From Tabrizicola thermarum (GTDB lineage Bacteria; Pseudomonadota; Alphaproteobacteria; Rhodobacterales; Rhodobacteraceae), in NCBI RefSeq assembly GCF_003574395.1, contig NZ_QMJY01000081.1, positions 1-64,000 on the forward strand: DNA of 64,000 bases, given 5' to 3'. How positions within the stretch are numbered: position 1 is the first letter of the stretch; each line of letters begins with the position of its first letter. Under the pieces are notes generated by a model. The model ran no database searches, had not been told where the DNA came from, and saw nothing but the letters and a program-made list of their open reading frames with translations. Of this stretch, positions 53,094 through 63,129 are shown one piece after another. The position numbers and the translations under genes were made by a program.

Positions 53094-54662
53094 ATGGGTG
53101 ATCTGACGATGGCTTTGGGGATGGTGCTGGCGGCGCTTCTGGTCGCGCTGTCGGCGCTCGCGCTCATGCAGGCCTGGATGTCCCGGCAGCCGACGCGCGT
53201 TGCCAGCATCTTCGATCCGACCCCGAACCGGATCGCCTTCCTGTTCGACGGCGACCGCCTGATCGACGCCTCTCCGTCGGCCCGCGCCATCCTGCCCGAA
53301 GGCGAAGACCAGGGCGCCCTGGGTCGGTTGATCGCCCGGTTCGGCCCGGACTTTCCCAATCTCTCCGAACAACTGGCGACCTTGCCCCGTATCGGCCAGA
53401 TCCAGATCTCCTCCCTGCCGGGAAGCGCGCCGCCGCTCGTCCTCAAGGCCGAACATCTCTCCGGCCTGACCCGGCTGACGATCCAGGGCGCACAGACCGA
53501 CCAGCCGGCCGGGCCGGCCGATGCCGCAACCTTCGCCGCGCTTCAGCAAGAGGTCATGGCCCAGCGCGCCGTCCTGTCGCGGGCCCCGGTGCTGATGTGG
53601 AAGGAATCTGCGGACGGTTCGGTCATCTGGGCAAACCATGCCTATCTGATCCGGGCCGTCGAACTTCTTCCCGACGGCGAAGACCTGTCCTGGCCGCTGC
53701 CAAAGCTGTTTGACCAGACCGATGCCCCCTCTGGCCGCCTTCCCCGGCTGAAGCTCCAGATGCCCAGCGGACCGGAATGGTTTGACCTCGTCAAGATGCC
53801 CCAGGGCGACACGGCGCTCTGCTACGCGCTGGCCGCCGACAAGGCCGTCCAAGCCGAAACCGCCCTGCGCGAATTCATGCAGACCCTGACCAAGACCTTC
53901 GCCGACCTGCCCATCGGGCTTGCCATCTTCGACCGTTCGCGCTGCCTGCAGATGTTCAACCCCGCGCTGGCCGACCTGACCACGCTTCCTCCCGAACTGC
54001 TGATCGGACGCCCCACGCTGAACGCCTTCCTCGACGCGATGCGCGCCCGGGCAATGATCCCGGAGCCGCGGGACTATCGCAGCTGGCGCAAGCAACTTGC
54101 CCGGCTGGAGGAAGAGGCCGCGATGGGCATCTTCGAGGAGACCTGGAGCCTGCCGGGCGGCCAGACCTACCGCGTCATCGGCCGCCCGCATCCGAACGGC
54201 GCGCTGGCCTTCATGTTCGAGGATATCTCCAACGAAATGTCGCGCACCCGGCGCTATCGGGCGGATGTGGAACTGGGCCAGTCGGTGATCGACGCGGTCG
54301 AGGATGCCGTTGCCGTGTTCTCGCAGGGCGGTCAGCTGGTGATGTCGAACCACGCCTACGCCCAGCTTTGGCAGCATGACCCGCAGGTTCTTCTGTCCGA
54401 AGCCAGCATTGCCACCCTCTGCGCCTGGTGGCGCGACCATTCCGCCCCGACGCTGCTCTGGGACGACGCGATCGACTTTGCCACCAGCACCGACGACCGC
54501 ACGCCCTGGGATGGCGATGTGCGGCTGCTGGACGGGCGGCTTGTGTCCTGCCGCTTCCGGCCGCTGACCGGGGGCGCGACGCTGGTCACCTTCCGTGTCC
54601 AGGGCTCTGCCGCACCGGCGCCGGTCCGCGAGGCGCCCCGGATGGGATTGCTGACGGCGTAA
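53094..54662 (+). CDS. Membrane-anchored PAS-domain protein without kinase domain
   Basis: Protein of 522 residues: one N-terminal membrane helix (MALGMVLAALLVALSALALM), then a PAS-like region with VLMWKESADGSVIWANHAYL near 160-185, a second PAS-like segment FADLPIGLAIFDRSRCLQMFNPAL (about 275-300) and a third VIDAVEDAVAVFSQGGQLVMSN (about 400-430). No histidine kinase, GGDEF or other output domain follows, so it may be a signalling adaptor or a degenerate sensor. It lies 77 bases downstream of regB on the same strand. A related DivL-like layout is possible but not demonstrated. Confidence 0.7.
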   Translation: MGDLTMALGMVLAALLVALSALALMQAWMSRQPTRVASIFDPTPNRIAFLFDGDRLIDASPSARAILPEGEDQGALGRLIARFGPDFPNLSEQLATLPRIGQIQISSLPGSAPPLVLKAEHLSGLTRLTIQGAQTDQPAGPADAATFAALQQEVMAQRAVLSRAPVLMWKESADGSVIWANHAYLIRAVELLPDGEDLSWPLPKLFDQTDAPSGRLPRLKLQMPSGPEWFDLVKMPQGDTALCYALAADKAVQAETALREFMQTLTKTFADLPIGLAIFDRSRCLQMFNPALADLTTLPPELLIGRPTLNAFLDAMRARAMIPEPRDYRSWRKQLARLEEEAAMGIFEETWSLPGGQTYRVIGRPHPNGALAFMFEDISNEMSRTRRYRADVELGQSVIDAVEDAVAVFSQGGQLVMSNHAYAQLWQHDPQVLLSEASIATLCAWWRDHSAPTLLWDDAIDFATSTDDRTPWDGDVRLLDGRLVSCRFRPLTGGATLVTFRVQGSAAPAPVREAPRMGLLTA

Positions 54663-54699
54663 GGCTTGCAGCGGCAGGTCGGACCGCTACAGTCGCGCC

Positions 54700-55167
54700 A
54701 TGCCAACCGCCGCAGACCCCGTGACGCTGACCCTCCCCACCGCCGACGACACCGAGGCCCTGGGTCGCAGGCTGGCGGCCCTGGCCCGCCCCGGCGATGC
54801 GATCCTTCTGCAAGGTCCGATCGGAGCGGGGAAAAGCTGCCTGGCCCGCGCCTTCATCCGGGCGCGTCTGGGCGCGGACGAGGAAGTCCCGTCCCCCACC
54901 TTCACCCTGGTGCAGGTCTATGACCATGACGGCACCGAGATCTGGCACGCCGATCTCTACCGCCTGACCCACCCGGACGAGGTCTGGGAACTCGGCCTCG
55001 ACCAGGCCTTCGAGACGGCCATCTGCCTGGTGGAATGGCCCGACCGGCTGGGCAGCCACCTGCCGCCCGCTGCGCTGACCATTCGTCTGAAGGCGCAGGG
55101 CGAAGGCCGGCAAGCCGTCATGACCGGCGGTCGCCCCGGACTGGCCGCGGCCCTTGCCGATGTCTGA
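54700..55167 (+). CDS. tsaE: tRNA threonylcarbamoyladenosine biosynthesis ATPase TsaE
   Basis: Protein of 155 residues of the YjeE/TsaE family: P-loop GPIGAGKSCLAR beginning at residue 39, a PSPTFTLVQVYD switch-like segment, IWHADLYRLTHPDEVWELGLDQ and VEWPDRLG. TsaE hydrolyses ATP to drive t6A37 synthesis on ANN-decoding tRNAs with TsaB and TsaD. It starts 37 bases after the PAS gene and overlaps amgK by eight bases. Confidence 0.93.
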   Translation: MPTAADPVTLTLPTADDTEALGRRLAALARPGDAILLQGPIGAGKSCLARAFIRARLGADEEVPSPTFTLVQVYDHDGTEIWHADLYRLTHPDEVWELGLDQAFETAICLVEWPDRLGSHLPPAALTIRLKAQGEGRQAVMTGGRPGLAAALADV

Positions 55168-56176
55168 CCGCGCCTCGGCCCTGACGGCCTTCCTCGCCCG
55201 GTCCGGCTGGGGATCGGCCGAACGTCACCACCTGGCAGGCGATGCGTCGGACCGGCGCTACGAACGGCTCCGGCTTGGCGGGGCTACGGCGGTGTTGATG
55301 GACAATCCGCCCGGCGGCGCCGACGACCCAGCCGCCTTTTCGGCCATGGCACGCCACCTGCGCGAGCTTGGCCTCTCTGCCCCGGCGATCCTGGCCGAGG
55401 ATCTGGACCAGGGTTTTCTCCTTCTGGAAGACCTGGGCGACGATCTCTTCGCCCGCCTCGTCCACGCCGACCCCAGCCGTGAAGCCGAGCTTTACACCGC
55501 CGCCGCCGATGTGCTTCTGCACCTGCAAGCCGCCGCCCCACCCCCCGGCCTGCCGAACCTGTCCGCCGAGGACTGGGCCAGCGCCGCAGGCTTCGCGCTG
55601 GACTGGTACGCCTTCGCCGCCACCGGCACGCGCCCCGATCAGGCCGGGTTTCGCGCCGCCCTTACCCAGGCGCTGACCGCCTATGCCGACGGGCCCCGCG
55701 TGCTGATCCTGCGCGACTTTCATGCCGAAAACCTGATCTGGCTGCCCGGCCGCCAGGGGCTGGCGCGCGTGGGCCTGCTGGATTTCCAGCTCGCCCAGCT
55801 TGGCCAGCCCGGCTATGATCTGGTATCCCTCCTGCAAGACGCCCGCCGGGATGTGAATCCTGACACCGAAGCCCGAGTGATTGCGCATTTCGTCGCCACA
55901 GTCGGGACCGATCCCCAGACCTTTGCCGCACAGTATGCGACCCTCGGGGCCCAACGTGCCCTGCGCATCCTTGGCGTCTTCGTGCGGCTTGGCATTGTTG
56001 CCGCAAAGCCGGGTTACCTGACGCTGATCCCTCGGGTCTGGTCCCAGTTGCAGACCAATCTCACCCACCCCGTCCTCGCTGACCTGCGCGCGGTCTGTGA
56101 CCGGCTGCTCCCCGCCCCCACCCCCGACCTTTTGCAGAAGATCTGCACGCAATGCCCGCCTACCCCTTCCCTCTGA
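55160..56176 (+). CDS. amgK: Cell-wall-recycling sugar kinase AmgK
   Basis: APH-fold kinase of 338 residues: AGDASDRRYERLR, FLLLEDLGDDLFA, the catalytic RDFHAENLIW and the metal motif LLDFQLAQLG. In Pseudomonas, AmgK makes N-acetylmuramate 1-phosphate, which MurU converts to UDP-MurNAc, bypassing fosfomycin-sensitive steps. The start at 55160 overlaps tsaE by eight bases, and its end overlaps murU by 25 bases. Linked to murU, so a recycling role is likely. Confidence 0.88.
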   Translation: MSDRASALTAFLARSGWGSAERHHLAGDASDRRYERLRLGGATAVLMDNPPGGADDPAAFSAMARHLRELGLSAPAILAEDLDQGFLLLEDLGDDLFARLVHADPSREAELYTAAADVLLHLQAAAPPPGLPNLSAEDWASAAGFALDWYAFAATGTRPDQAGFRAALTQALTAYADGPRVLILRDFHAENLIWLPGRQGLARVGLLDFQLAQLGQPGYDLVSLLQDARRDVNPDTEARVIAHFVATVGTDPQTFAAQYATLGAQRALRILGVFVRLGIVAAKPGYLTLIPRVWSQLQTNLTHPVLADLRAVCDRLLPAPTPDLLQKICTQCPPTPSL

Positions 56177-56856
56177 TGCTCTTCGCCGCCGGGTTCGGCA
56201 CCCGGATGCGGGCGCTGACCGCTGACCGGCCCAAGCCGCTGATCCCGGTCGCCGGGCGGGCGCTGATCGACCATGCGCTGGACGTGGCCAAAGCCGCCGA
56301 TGTCGGCCGCATCGTCGTGAACACCCACTACCGCGCCGATCAGATGGCCGCGCATCTGGCCGGTCGCGGCGTCACGATCAGCCATGAGGCCGACCGGATT
56401 CTGGAAACCGGCGGGGGCCTGAAGGCCGCGCTGCCTCTGCTTGGCGACGGGCCGGTCGCCATCCTGAACAGCGACGGCATCTGGACCGGACCGAACCCGC
56501 TGCAAACGCTCGCCGCCGCCTGGGACGGCGCGCGGATGGAGGCGCTTCTCCTTCTCCTGCCGCTGCAAAAGACGCGCGCCCATGGCCCGAAGGGCGACTT
56601 CCGTCTCGACGCCGAAGGCCGCCTGTCACGCGGGACGGGGGGAGAGGATCACGTCTACATCGGCGCGCAGATCCTCAACCCCGACCGCCTTCGCGCCATT
56701 CCAGACGAGGTCTTCTCGCTGAACCGTGTCTGGGACCGGATGATCGCCGCCGGAACCGCCTTCGGCGTCCTCCATCCCGGCGACTGGTGCGATGTCGGCC
56801 ACCCGGAAGGGATTGCCGAGGCCGAGCGCCTGCTTCACGATGCCCGGCATGGCTAG
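56152..56856 (+). CDS. murU: N-acetylmuramate-1-phosphate uridylyltransferase MurU
   Basis: Nucleotidyltransferase of 234 residues with the signature FAAGFGTRMRALTADRPKPL, metal-binding AILNSDGIW and a C-terminal WCDVGHPEG. It follows AmgK in peptidoglycan recycling. I used ATG 56152; an in-frame ATG at 56176, sharing a base with the amgK stop (TGATG), would remove eight residues. It overlaps addB by eight bases, so this whole block is tightly coupled. Confidence 0.88.
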   Translation: MPAYPFPLMLFAAGFGTRMRALTADRPKPLIPVAGRALIDHALDVAKAADVGRIVVNTHYRADQMAAHLAGRGVTISHEADRILETGGGLKAALPLLGDGPVAILNSDGIWTGPNPLQTLAAAWDGARMEALLLLLPLQKTRAHGPKGDFRLDAEGRLSRGTGGEDHVYIGAQILNPDRLRAIPDEVFSLNRVWDRMIAAGTAFGVLHPGDWCDVGHPEGIAEAERLLHDARHG

Positions 56857-59746
56857 GCCTGTCCCCCTTTTCGCCCTTCCGCCCGGCGTCCATTTTCCCG
56901 CCGAACTGGTGGCGGGTCTCCTGGACCTCGTGAAGGACGACCCGCCCGAGGCGATGGCCCGGGTCACCCTGATCGTGAACACCCAGCGCATGCGCAGACG
57001 GGTGACCGATTGCCTGCAAGCCACGGGCGCCCGGTTCCTTCCCCGCATCCACCTTGTGACCGAGGCCGCCCTTCTGGCCAACCTGCCGCTGCCCCGGCCC
57101 ATCTCGCCGCTGCGGCGTCGGCTGGTACTGTCGGTCCTGCTCGACCGGCTCCTCGCCACCGGCACCACGCATTTTCCCCGCGCGGCGCTCTATGAACTGG
57201 CCGACAGCCTTGCCGGCCTGATCGAAGAGATGCAGGGCGAAGGCGTCACGCCCGACCGCATCGCCGCGCTGGACGTGGCCAACCACTCCGCGCATTGGGC
57301 CCGGACCCAGGCCTTTCTCGGCATCGTGACCGAGGCCCTGTCCGATGACGCCCCGGATGCCGAAACGATCCTGCGCCGCGCCGTCGCGGGCCTTGCCGAA
57401 AGCTGGGCCGCCACGCCTCCACCGGGGCCGGTGGTCCTTGCAGGCTCCACCGGGTCGCGGGGAACCACTGCCCTTCTGATGCAGGCTGTCGCTCAGTTGC
57501 CGCAGGGGCGCATCGTCCTGCCCGGCTACGACTTCGACCTGCCGCCCGAGGTCTGGGCGGGGATGGACGACGTCCTGCTTGCCGAAGACCACCCCCAGTT
57601 CCGCTTTCGCCGCCTGATGGACCTTCTGGGCTGCGGCCCGCAGGACGTGCGGCGCTGGACCCATACCCCTGCCCCCGACCCCCAGCGGAACAAGCTCGTG
57701 TCGCTCTCGCTGCGTCCCGCGCCGACCACGCATCAATGGCTGGCCGAGGGGCCGAACCTTCCCGATCTTCTTGCCGCGACCCAGGGCCTCAGCCTTCTGG
57801 AGGCTCCCAGCCCCCGGGCCGAGGCCCTGGCCATCGCACTGATCCTGCGCAGGGCGGCCGAGGATGGCACCCGCGCCGCGCTGATCTCGCCCGACCGCAA
57901 CCTGACCCGCCGCGTCACCGCCGCGCTTGACCGCTGGGGCATCCGCCCCGACGATTCCGCCGGGCGACCGCTTGCCCTCTCCGCGCCCGGCCGGCTCATG
58001 CGGCAGATCGCGGCGCTTTTCGGCCAGAAGCTGACCGCCGACGCGCTGCTGGCGCTGCTCAAACACCCGCTCGCCTTCACCGGCGCCGGGCGAGGCCCCC
58101 ACCTGATCCTCACGCGCGAGCTGGAGCTGCACATCCGCCGCAACGGTCCCGCCTTCCCGACGGCGCAAAGCCTGAAGGACTGGGCCGAGCGTTCCGACAT
58201 CCCGCAGGCCGCAGATTGGGCCGCCATCGTCGCCGACACCCTCTGTGGCCACGAAACGCTGGGGCGGCAATCGCTGTCGGACTTCGTAGCCCTGCACCTG
58301 CGGCTGTCGGAACGGCTGGCCGCAGGCTTCGACACGGCAGGCAGCGGCGCGCTGTGGCTGAAGGCGGCGGGAGAAGAGGCCGCGAAGGCGCTGGCTGAAT
58401 TGCAGCAGGAGGCCTCGGCGGCGGGCGACATGACGCCGATGGACTATGCCGGCATCTTCCTTGGCGTCTTGCAGCGTCACGAGGTGCGAGAAACCGAAAG
58501 CGTGCATCCCGGCATCATGATCTGGGGCACGCTGGAAAGCCGCGTCCAGGGCGCCGACCTCGTGATCCTTGGCGGGTTGAACGATGGCACCTGGCCCGCG
58601 CAGCCGCCAGCCGACCCCTGGCTGAACCGGGCCATGCGGAAAGAGGCGGGCCTTCTTCTGCCTGAACGCCGGATCGGCCTGTCGGCGCATGACTACCAGC
58701 AGGCCGTCGCCGCACCGCGTGTCGTGCTCAGCCGGTCCAGACGCGGGGCCGAGGCGGAGACCGTGCCCTCGCGCTGGCTGAACCGGCTGGTGAACCTGAT
58801 GGGCGGCCTGCCCGACCGGAACGGACCCGAGGCCCTGGCCGCGATGCGGGCCCGGGGCGAGGCCTGGCTGCACCTGGCCCAGGCCTTCGATGCCACGGAA
58901 AAGGCCGATGGTGCCCCGCGCCCCTCTCCCCGTCCGCCGGTCGCCGCGCGTCCGCGCAAGCTGTCTGTGACCGAGATCAAGACCCTGATCCGCGACCCCT
59001 ATGCGATCTACGCCAAGCATGTTCTCAAGCTGAGACCTCTCGACCCCCTGCGCCGCGAGGCCGACCCCCGGCTGCGCGGTGTGGTGCTGCACGAGATCCT
59101 GGAAGTCTTCCTGCGCCGTGGCGGCGGCACGCGGGAAACGCTCTTGTCCATCGCCGACGCCGTCCTGGCCGAACAGGTCGCCTGGCCTCTGGCCCGGACG
59201 ATCTGGCGCAGCCGCATCGCCAAGGCGGCGGACGCGTTCCTTGACTTCTCTGCCAACACCGGCGGCACGCCCGTCCTGCTGGAGGAGAAAGGCGCCGTGC
59301 AACTGCCGGGTCTCGACTTCACCCTGACGGGCAAGCCCGACCGGATCGACCGGCTGGACGACGGGAGATTGCTGCTGATCGACTACAAGACCGGCTCACC
59401 GCCATCAAAAGACGAACAGGAACACTTCGACAAGCAGCTGTTGCTGCTGGCTGCGATGGCCGAGAGCGGCGGCTTCAAGGGGTTGACCGCCGAAGAGGTC
59501 GCGCGGGTGATCTATTACGGGGTGAAAGCGGATGTGAAACCCGCGGTGATCGACCTTGAACCCGGAAAGGTCGCCGCCGTCTGGGATGAGTTTGCCAGGT
59601 TGATACGCAACTTTACGCGACCGACCCAAGGCTACACCGCCAGACGCGCGATGCAGAAGACCAACGACCCCAGCGACTACGATCACCTTTCGCGGTTCGG
59701 CGAATGGGAGATGACCGACACCCCCAGGCCCGAGACGCTGGCATGA
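56849..59746 (+). CDS. addB: ATP-dependent nuclease AddB
   Basis: Protein of 965 residues of the alphaproteobacterial AddB type. It has inactivated helicase-like N-terminal domains (IVNTQRMRRRVTDCLQ) and a C-terminal RecB-like nuclease with GKPDRIDRLDDGRLLLIDYKTG, whose aspartates and lysine (D-x(n)-DYK) form the metal site. With AddA it processes double-strand ends and loads RecA. The start at 56849 overlaps murU by eight bases; the end overlaps addA by four. Without a strong ribosome-binding site, initiation probably depends on coupling. Confidence 0.93.
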   Translation: MARPVPLFALPPGVHFPAELVAGLLDLVKDDPPEAMARVTLIVNTQRMRRRVTDCLQATGARFLPRIHLVTEAALLANLPLPRPISPLRRRLVLSVLLDRLLATGTTHFPRAALYELADSLAGLIEEMQGEGVTPDRIAALDVANHSAHWARTQAFLGIVTEALSDDAPDAETILRRAVAGLAESWAATPPPGPVVLAGSTGSRGTTALLMQAVAQLPQGRIVLPGYDFDLPPEVWAGMDDVLLAEDHPQFRFRRLMDLLGCGPQDVRRWTHTPAPDPQRNKLVSLSLRPAPTTHQWLAEGPNLPDLLAATQGLSLLEAPSPRAEALAIALILRRAAEDGTRAALISPDRNLTRRVTAALDRWGIRPDDSAGRPLALSAPGRLMRQIAALFGQKLTADALLALLKHPLAFTGAGRGPHLILTRELELHIRRNGPAFPTAQSLKDWAERSDIPQAADWAAIVADTLCGHETLGRQSLSDFVALHLRLSERLAAGFDTAGSGALWLKAAGEEAAKALAELQQEASAAGDMTPMDYAGIFLGVLQRHEVRETESVHPGIMIWGTLESRVQGADLVILGGLNDGTWPAQPPADPWLNRAMRKEAGLLLPERRIGLSAHDYQQAVAAPRVVLSRSRRGAEAETVPSRWLNRLVNLMGGLPDRNGPEALAAMRARGEAWLHLAQAFDATEKADGAPRPSPRPPVAARPRKLSVTEIKTLIRDPYAIYAKHVLKLRPLDPLRREADPRLRGVVLHEILEVFLRRGGGTRETLLSIADAVLAEQVAWPLARTIWRSRIAKAADAFLDFSANTGGTPVLLEEKGAVQLPGLDFTLTGKPDRIDRLDDGRLLLIDYKTGSPPSKDEQEHFDKQLLLLAAMAESGGFKGLTAEEVARVIYYGVKADVKPAVIDLEPGKVAAVWDEFARLIRNFTRPTQGYTARRAMQKTNDPSDYDHLSRFGEWEMTDTPRPETLA

Positions 59747-62700
59747 CCGAGGCCTTCACCCGCCAGATCGCCGCCGCCCACCCCGCCAGCAACACCTGGC
59801 TGTCGGCCAACGCCGGTTCGGGCAAGACCCGCGTCCTCACCGACCGGGTGGCCCGGCTCCTCCTGTCAGGTGTCGAGCCGCAGCTGATCCTCTGCCTCAC
59901 CTACACCAAGGCCGCCGCGACCGAGATGCAGAACCGGCTTTTCGACCGGCTTGGCGAATGGGCGATGATGCCCGAGGCCAGACTGCGCAAGGCACTTACC
60001 GACCTGGGCGAAACCGACAACCCGCCTGACCGTCTGGCCCGCGCCCGCCAGCTCTTCGCCCGCGCGATCGAAACCCCCGGCGGCCTGCGCATCCAGACCA
60101 TCCACAGCTTCTGCGCCAGCCTCCTGCGCCGCTTCCCGCTGGAGGCCGGCGTCTCCCCCGGCTTCGTCGAGATGGACGACCGTTCGGGCCGCCTGATGCG
60201 CGCCGAGATCGTCGAGGAAATGGCCGACGGCCCGAACGCCGCCGTCGTCCGCCGCCTGACCGAAGTGCAGAACGGCGAGGACTTCGGCAAGCTGATCGAG
60301 GAGATCGCCCACCACCGCGCCAGTTTCGACCCGCCGCTGGACAGGGAAAGGGTCTGGCGGCTGTTCGGCCTGGAACCGGAAACGACGGCAGGCGACATCC
60401 TTGCAGACGTGTTCTTCGGTGACGAAGCCATGTGGATGGCCGAAGTCGTCTCGATCCTGTCCACCGGGACTGCGACGGATGTCAAGGCGGCCAGGGCGCT
60501 CGGTGCTCTGAACCTCACGACGCCAACCTCCCGGACGCTGGAAGTGCTGGAAGACTGGCTCCTGAACAAGGCGGGCAGCAAGGACCCGTCCAAGCACTAT
60601 ACTGCGAAGATCGACGCCTTCCCGACCAAAGAGACCCGGCCAAAGCTTGGCAACCTCATCGATCCGCTGAACAACCTCATGGCCAGGGTCGAAGCCGCCC
60701 GGCAGAAACGCATCGCCCTCGCCGCCGCCGAAAAGACCCTTGCCCTGCATGATTTCGCCGCTGTCTTCCTGCCCGAATACGAACGCCGCAAGGCCGCGCG
60801 CGGGCTTCTCGACTTCGACGACCTGATCCGCCGCGCCAAGACCCTGCTGACCGATCCGTCGCTGGCCGCCTGGGTGCTTTACCGGCTGGACGGCGGGATC
60901 GACCACATCCTTGTCGACGAAGCCCAGGACACCAGCCCCGAGCAATGGGACCTGATCGAAGCCCTCGCCGCCGAGATTGTCGCCGGGGAAGGCGCGGCCA
61001 CGCGGAACCGGACCCTCTTCGTGGTCGGCGACAAGAAGCAGTCGATCTATTCCTTCCAGGGCGCCGATGTCGCGGCCTTCGACCGGATGCGCGCCCATTT
61101 CAGCGACCGTCTCGCCGGGGGCCGCGGGCTGAACGACAGCGTTCTGGAACATTCCTTCCGCTCGTCTCGCGCCATCCTCGATGTGGTGGATGCAACCTTC
61201 ACGCCAGCGGAACAAGCCGCGCTGGGCGGCAAGTCGCATCACATCGCGATCCACGAAACCCTGCCCGGTCGCGTGGATGTCTGGCCCGTCCTGGAAAAGG
61301 AAGACAAGCCGGAACCCGGCCCCTGGTATGAACCGCTCGACACCACGCATCCCGAAGACCCTCAGATCCGGCTTTCCCAGCACATCGCCGAATGGATCAA
61401 GGCGCGCGTGGACGGCGGCGAGCAGATCCCGCTGGCACCCAGGAAAGGCGAGCCTACCGAACGCCCGATCCGCTATGGCGACTTCCTGATCCTCGTCCAG
61501 CGCCGCTCGGGTGTGTTCCACCACATCATCCGCGCCTGCAAGAAGCTGGAGCTTCCCATCGCGGGGGCCGACCGGCTCAAACTTGGCGGCGACCTTGCCG
61601 TCAAGGACCTGTCGGCGCTTCTGGCCTTCCTTGACACGCCCGAAGACGACCTCTCGCTGGCCGCCGTCCTGCGCTCGCCGCTGTGCGGCTGGTCCGAAGC
61701 CGACCTGTTCCGCCTTGCCCATCCCCGCAAGGGCTACCTGTGGGAGGCGCTGCGCGATCATCCCGGTCACGAGGCCACCCGGGCCTTTCTTGACGACATG
61801 CGCAGCCAGGCCGATTTCCTGCGCCCCTACGACCTGATCGAACGCGTGCTCCACCGTCACGACGGCCGCCGCAAGCTGATAAGCCGCCTGGGGCCAGAGG
61901 CCGAGGACGGCATCGACGAACTGCTCAGCCAGGCGCTTGCCTACGAGACGGTCGAGGTCCCCAGCCTCACCGGCTTTCTGACCTGGATGGAAACCGACGA
62001 CATCGAGGTCAAACGCCAGATGGACGGCGAGGGCAACCTGATCCGGGTGATGACCGTTCACGGCGCCAAGGGCCTTGAAGCCAATATCGTCATCCTCGCC
62101 GAATGCGCCGACACCACCACACCCGAACGCGGCCAGATCGTCACTCTCGGGGACGGGAAGGCGGTGTGGAAGGTCGGCAAGGACGAAAGCCCCGCCCCGA
62201 TTGCCGCCGAGCGCGCCCTGCGGGCCGAACGCGATGCGGCCGAACGGCTGCGGCTTCTTTATGTGGCGATGACCCGGGCGCGCTGCTGGCTTGTGGCGGC
62301 GGGGTCGGGAAAGGTCAGCAAGGACACGACCTGGCACCGGCTGATCAGCGCTGCCGTTGCCGCGAAAGACGCGACCACCCTCGAGGGCGGCATCCTGCGG
62401 CACAGCTACGGCGATTGGCCACCTCCGCTGCGCAGGGAGAAGATCGAGATCCCCCTTCCCACCCTGCCCGACTGGGCGAACCGGCCCGCGCCGCCCGACC
62501 CGCGGCCCCCTGCGGTCCTGTCCCCGTCCGACCTTGGCGGCCCCAAGGCGCTGCCCGGCGAACCGACCCTGCCCGAAGCCGAGGCCCGCGCCCGCGGCAC
62601 CGCGCTGCACCTCCTTCTCGAACGCCTGCCCGGCCTTGATCCGGCCGCCTGGAGCAGCCATGCCGAGGCCCTTGTTCCCGACGCCGCCTACCGCGCTGCG

Positions 62701-63072
62701 GTTCTGGCCGAGGCAGAACGTGTCCTGCGCCACCCCGACCTTGCGGCCCTCTTTGCCGCAGACAGCCTGACCGAAGTCGCCGTCACCGCCCCCTGGCAGG
62801 GCCGCATCCTTGCTGGGTCGATCGACCGGCTGATCCTGGGCCCCGACCGCATCCTCATCATCGACTACAAGTCGAACGCACTGGTCCCCGACCGGCCCAA
62901 GGACATCCCCGAAGGCATCCTTCGCCAGCTTGGCGCCTATGCCTACATGCTGGCGGCAATCTACCCCGACCGCCGGATCGAGACGGCGATCCTCTGGACC
63001 AAGACGCCGCGCCTGATGCCCGTCGATCCCGAGATCGTGAGGGCGGCCCTCGCCTGCACCACGATCCCTTGA
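59743..63072 (+). CDS. addA: ATP-dependent helicase/nuclease AddA
   Basis: Protein of 1109 residues, UvrD-like SF1 helicase with a C-terminal nuclease. Walker A is SANAGSGKTRVLTDR, followed by LTYTKAAATEM, HILVDEAQDTSPEQW (Walker B), VGDKKQSIYSFQGAD and VHGAKGLEANIV. The nuclease motif GSIDRLILGPDRILIIDYKSN closes the protein. Start 59743 overlaps addB by four bases. Length and order of motifs are normal for the family. It translocates on DNA and cuts at Chi-like sites with AddB. Confidence 0.95.
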   Translation: MTEAFTRQIAAAHPASNTWLSANAGSGKTRVLTDRVARLLLSGVEPQLILCLTYTKAAATEMQNRLFDRLGEWAMMPEARLRKALTDLGETDNPPDRLARARQLFARAIETPGGLRIQTIHSFCASLLRRFPLEAGVSPGFVEMDDRSGRLMRAEIVEEMADGPNAAVVRRLTEVQNGEDFGKLIEEIAHHRASFDPPLDRERVWRLFGLEPETTAGDILADVFFGDEAMWMAEVVSILSTGTATDVKAARALGALNLTTPTSRTLEVLEDWLLNKAGSKDPSKHYTAKIDAFPTKETRPKLGNLIDPLNNLMARVEAARQKRIALAAAEKTLALHDFAAVFLPEYERRKAARGLLDFDDLIRRAKTLLTDPSLAAWVLYRLDGGIDHILVDEAQDTSPEQWDLIEALAAEIVAGEGAATRNRTLFVVGDKKQSIYSFQGADVAAFDRMRAHFSDRLAGGRGLNDSVLEHSFRSSRAILDVVDATFTPAEQAALGGKSHHIAIHETLPGRVDVWPVLEKEDKPEPGPWYEPLDTTHPEDPQIRLSQHIAEWIKARVDGGEQIPLAPRKGEPTERPIRYGDFLILVQRRSGVFHHIIRACKKLELPIAGADRLKLGGDLAVKDLSALLAFLDTPEDDLSLAAVLRSPLCGWSEADLFRLAHPRKGYLWEALRDHPGHEATRAFLDDMRSQADFLRPYDLIERVLHRHDGRRKLISRLGPEAEDGIDELLSQALAYETVEVPSLTGFLTWMETDDIEVKRQMDGEGNLIRVMTVHGAKGLEANIVILAECADTTTPERGQIVTLGDGKAVWKVGKDESPAPIAAERALRAERDAAERLRLLYVAMTRARCWLVAAGSGKVSKDTTWHRLISAAVAAKDATTLEGGILRHSYGDWPPPLRREKIEIPLPTLPDWANRPAPPDPRPPAVLSPSDLGGPKALPGEPTLPEAEARARGTALHLLLERLPGLDPAAWSSHAEALVPDAAYRAAVLAEAERVLRHPDLAALFAADSLTEVAVTAPWQGRILAGSIDRLILGPDRILIIDYKSNALVPDRPKDIPEGILRQLGAYAYMLAAIYPDRRIETAILWTKTPRLMPVDPEIVRAALACTTIP

Positions 63073-63129
63073 CCTTCCCGTCCCGGCTTCTTACCCTTTC
63101 CGTCAGACAAATCCCGCAGGAGAACGATC

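Noticed and set aside
56675-62733. Two long minus-strand open frames opposite addB and addA
   Set aside because: Shadows of strongly biased plus-strand genes with clear motifs.
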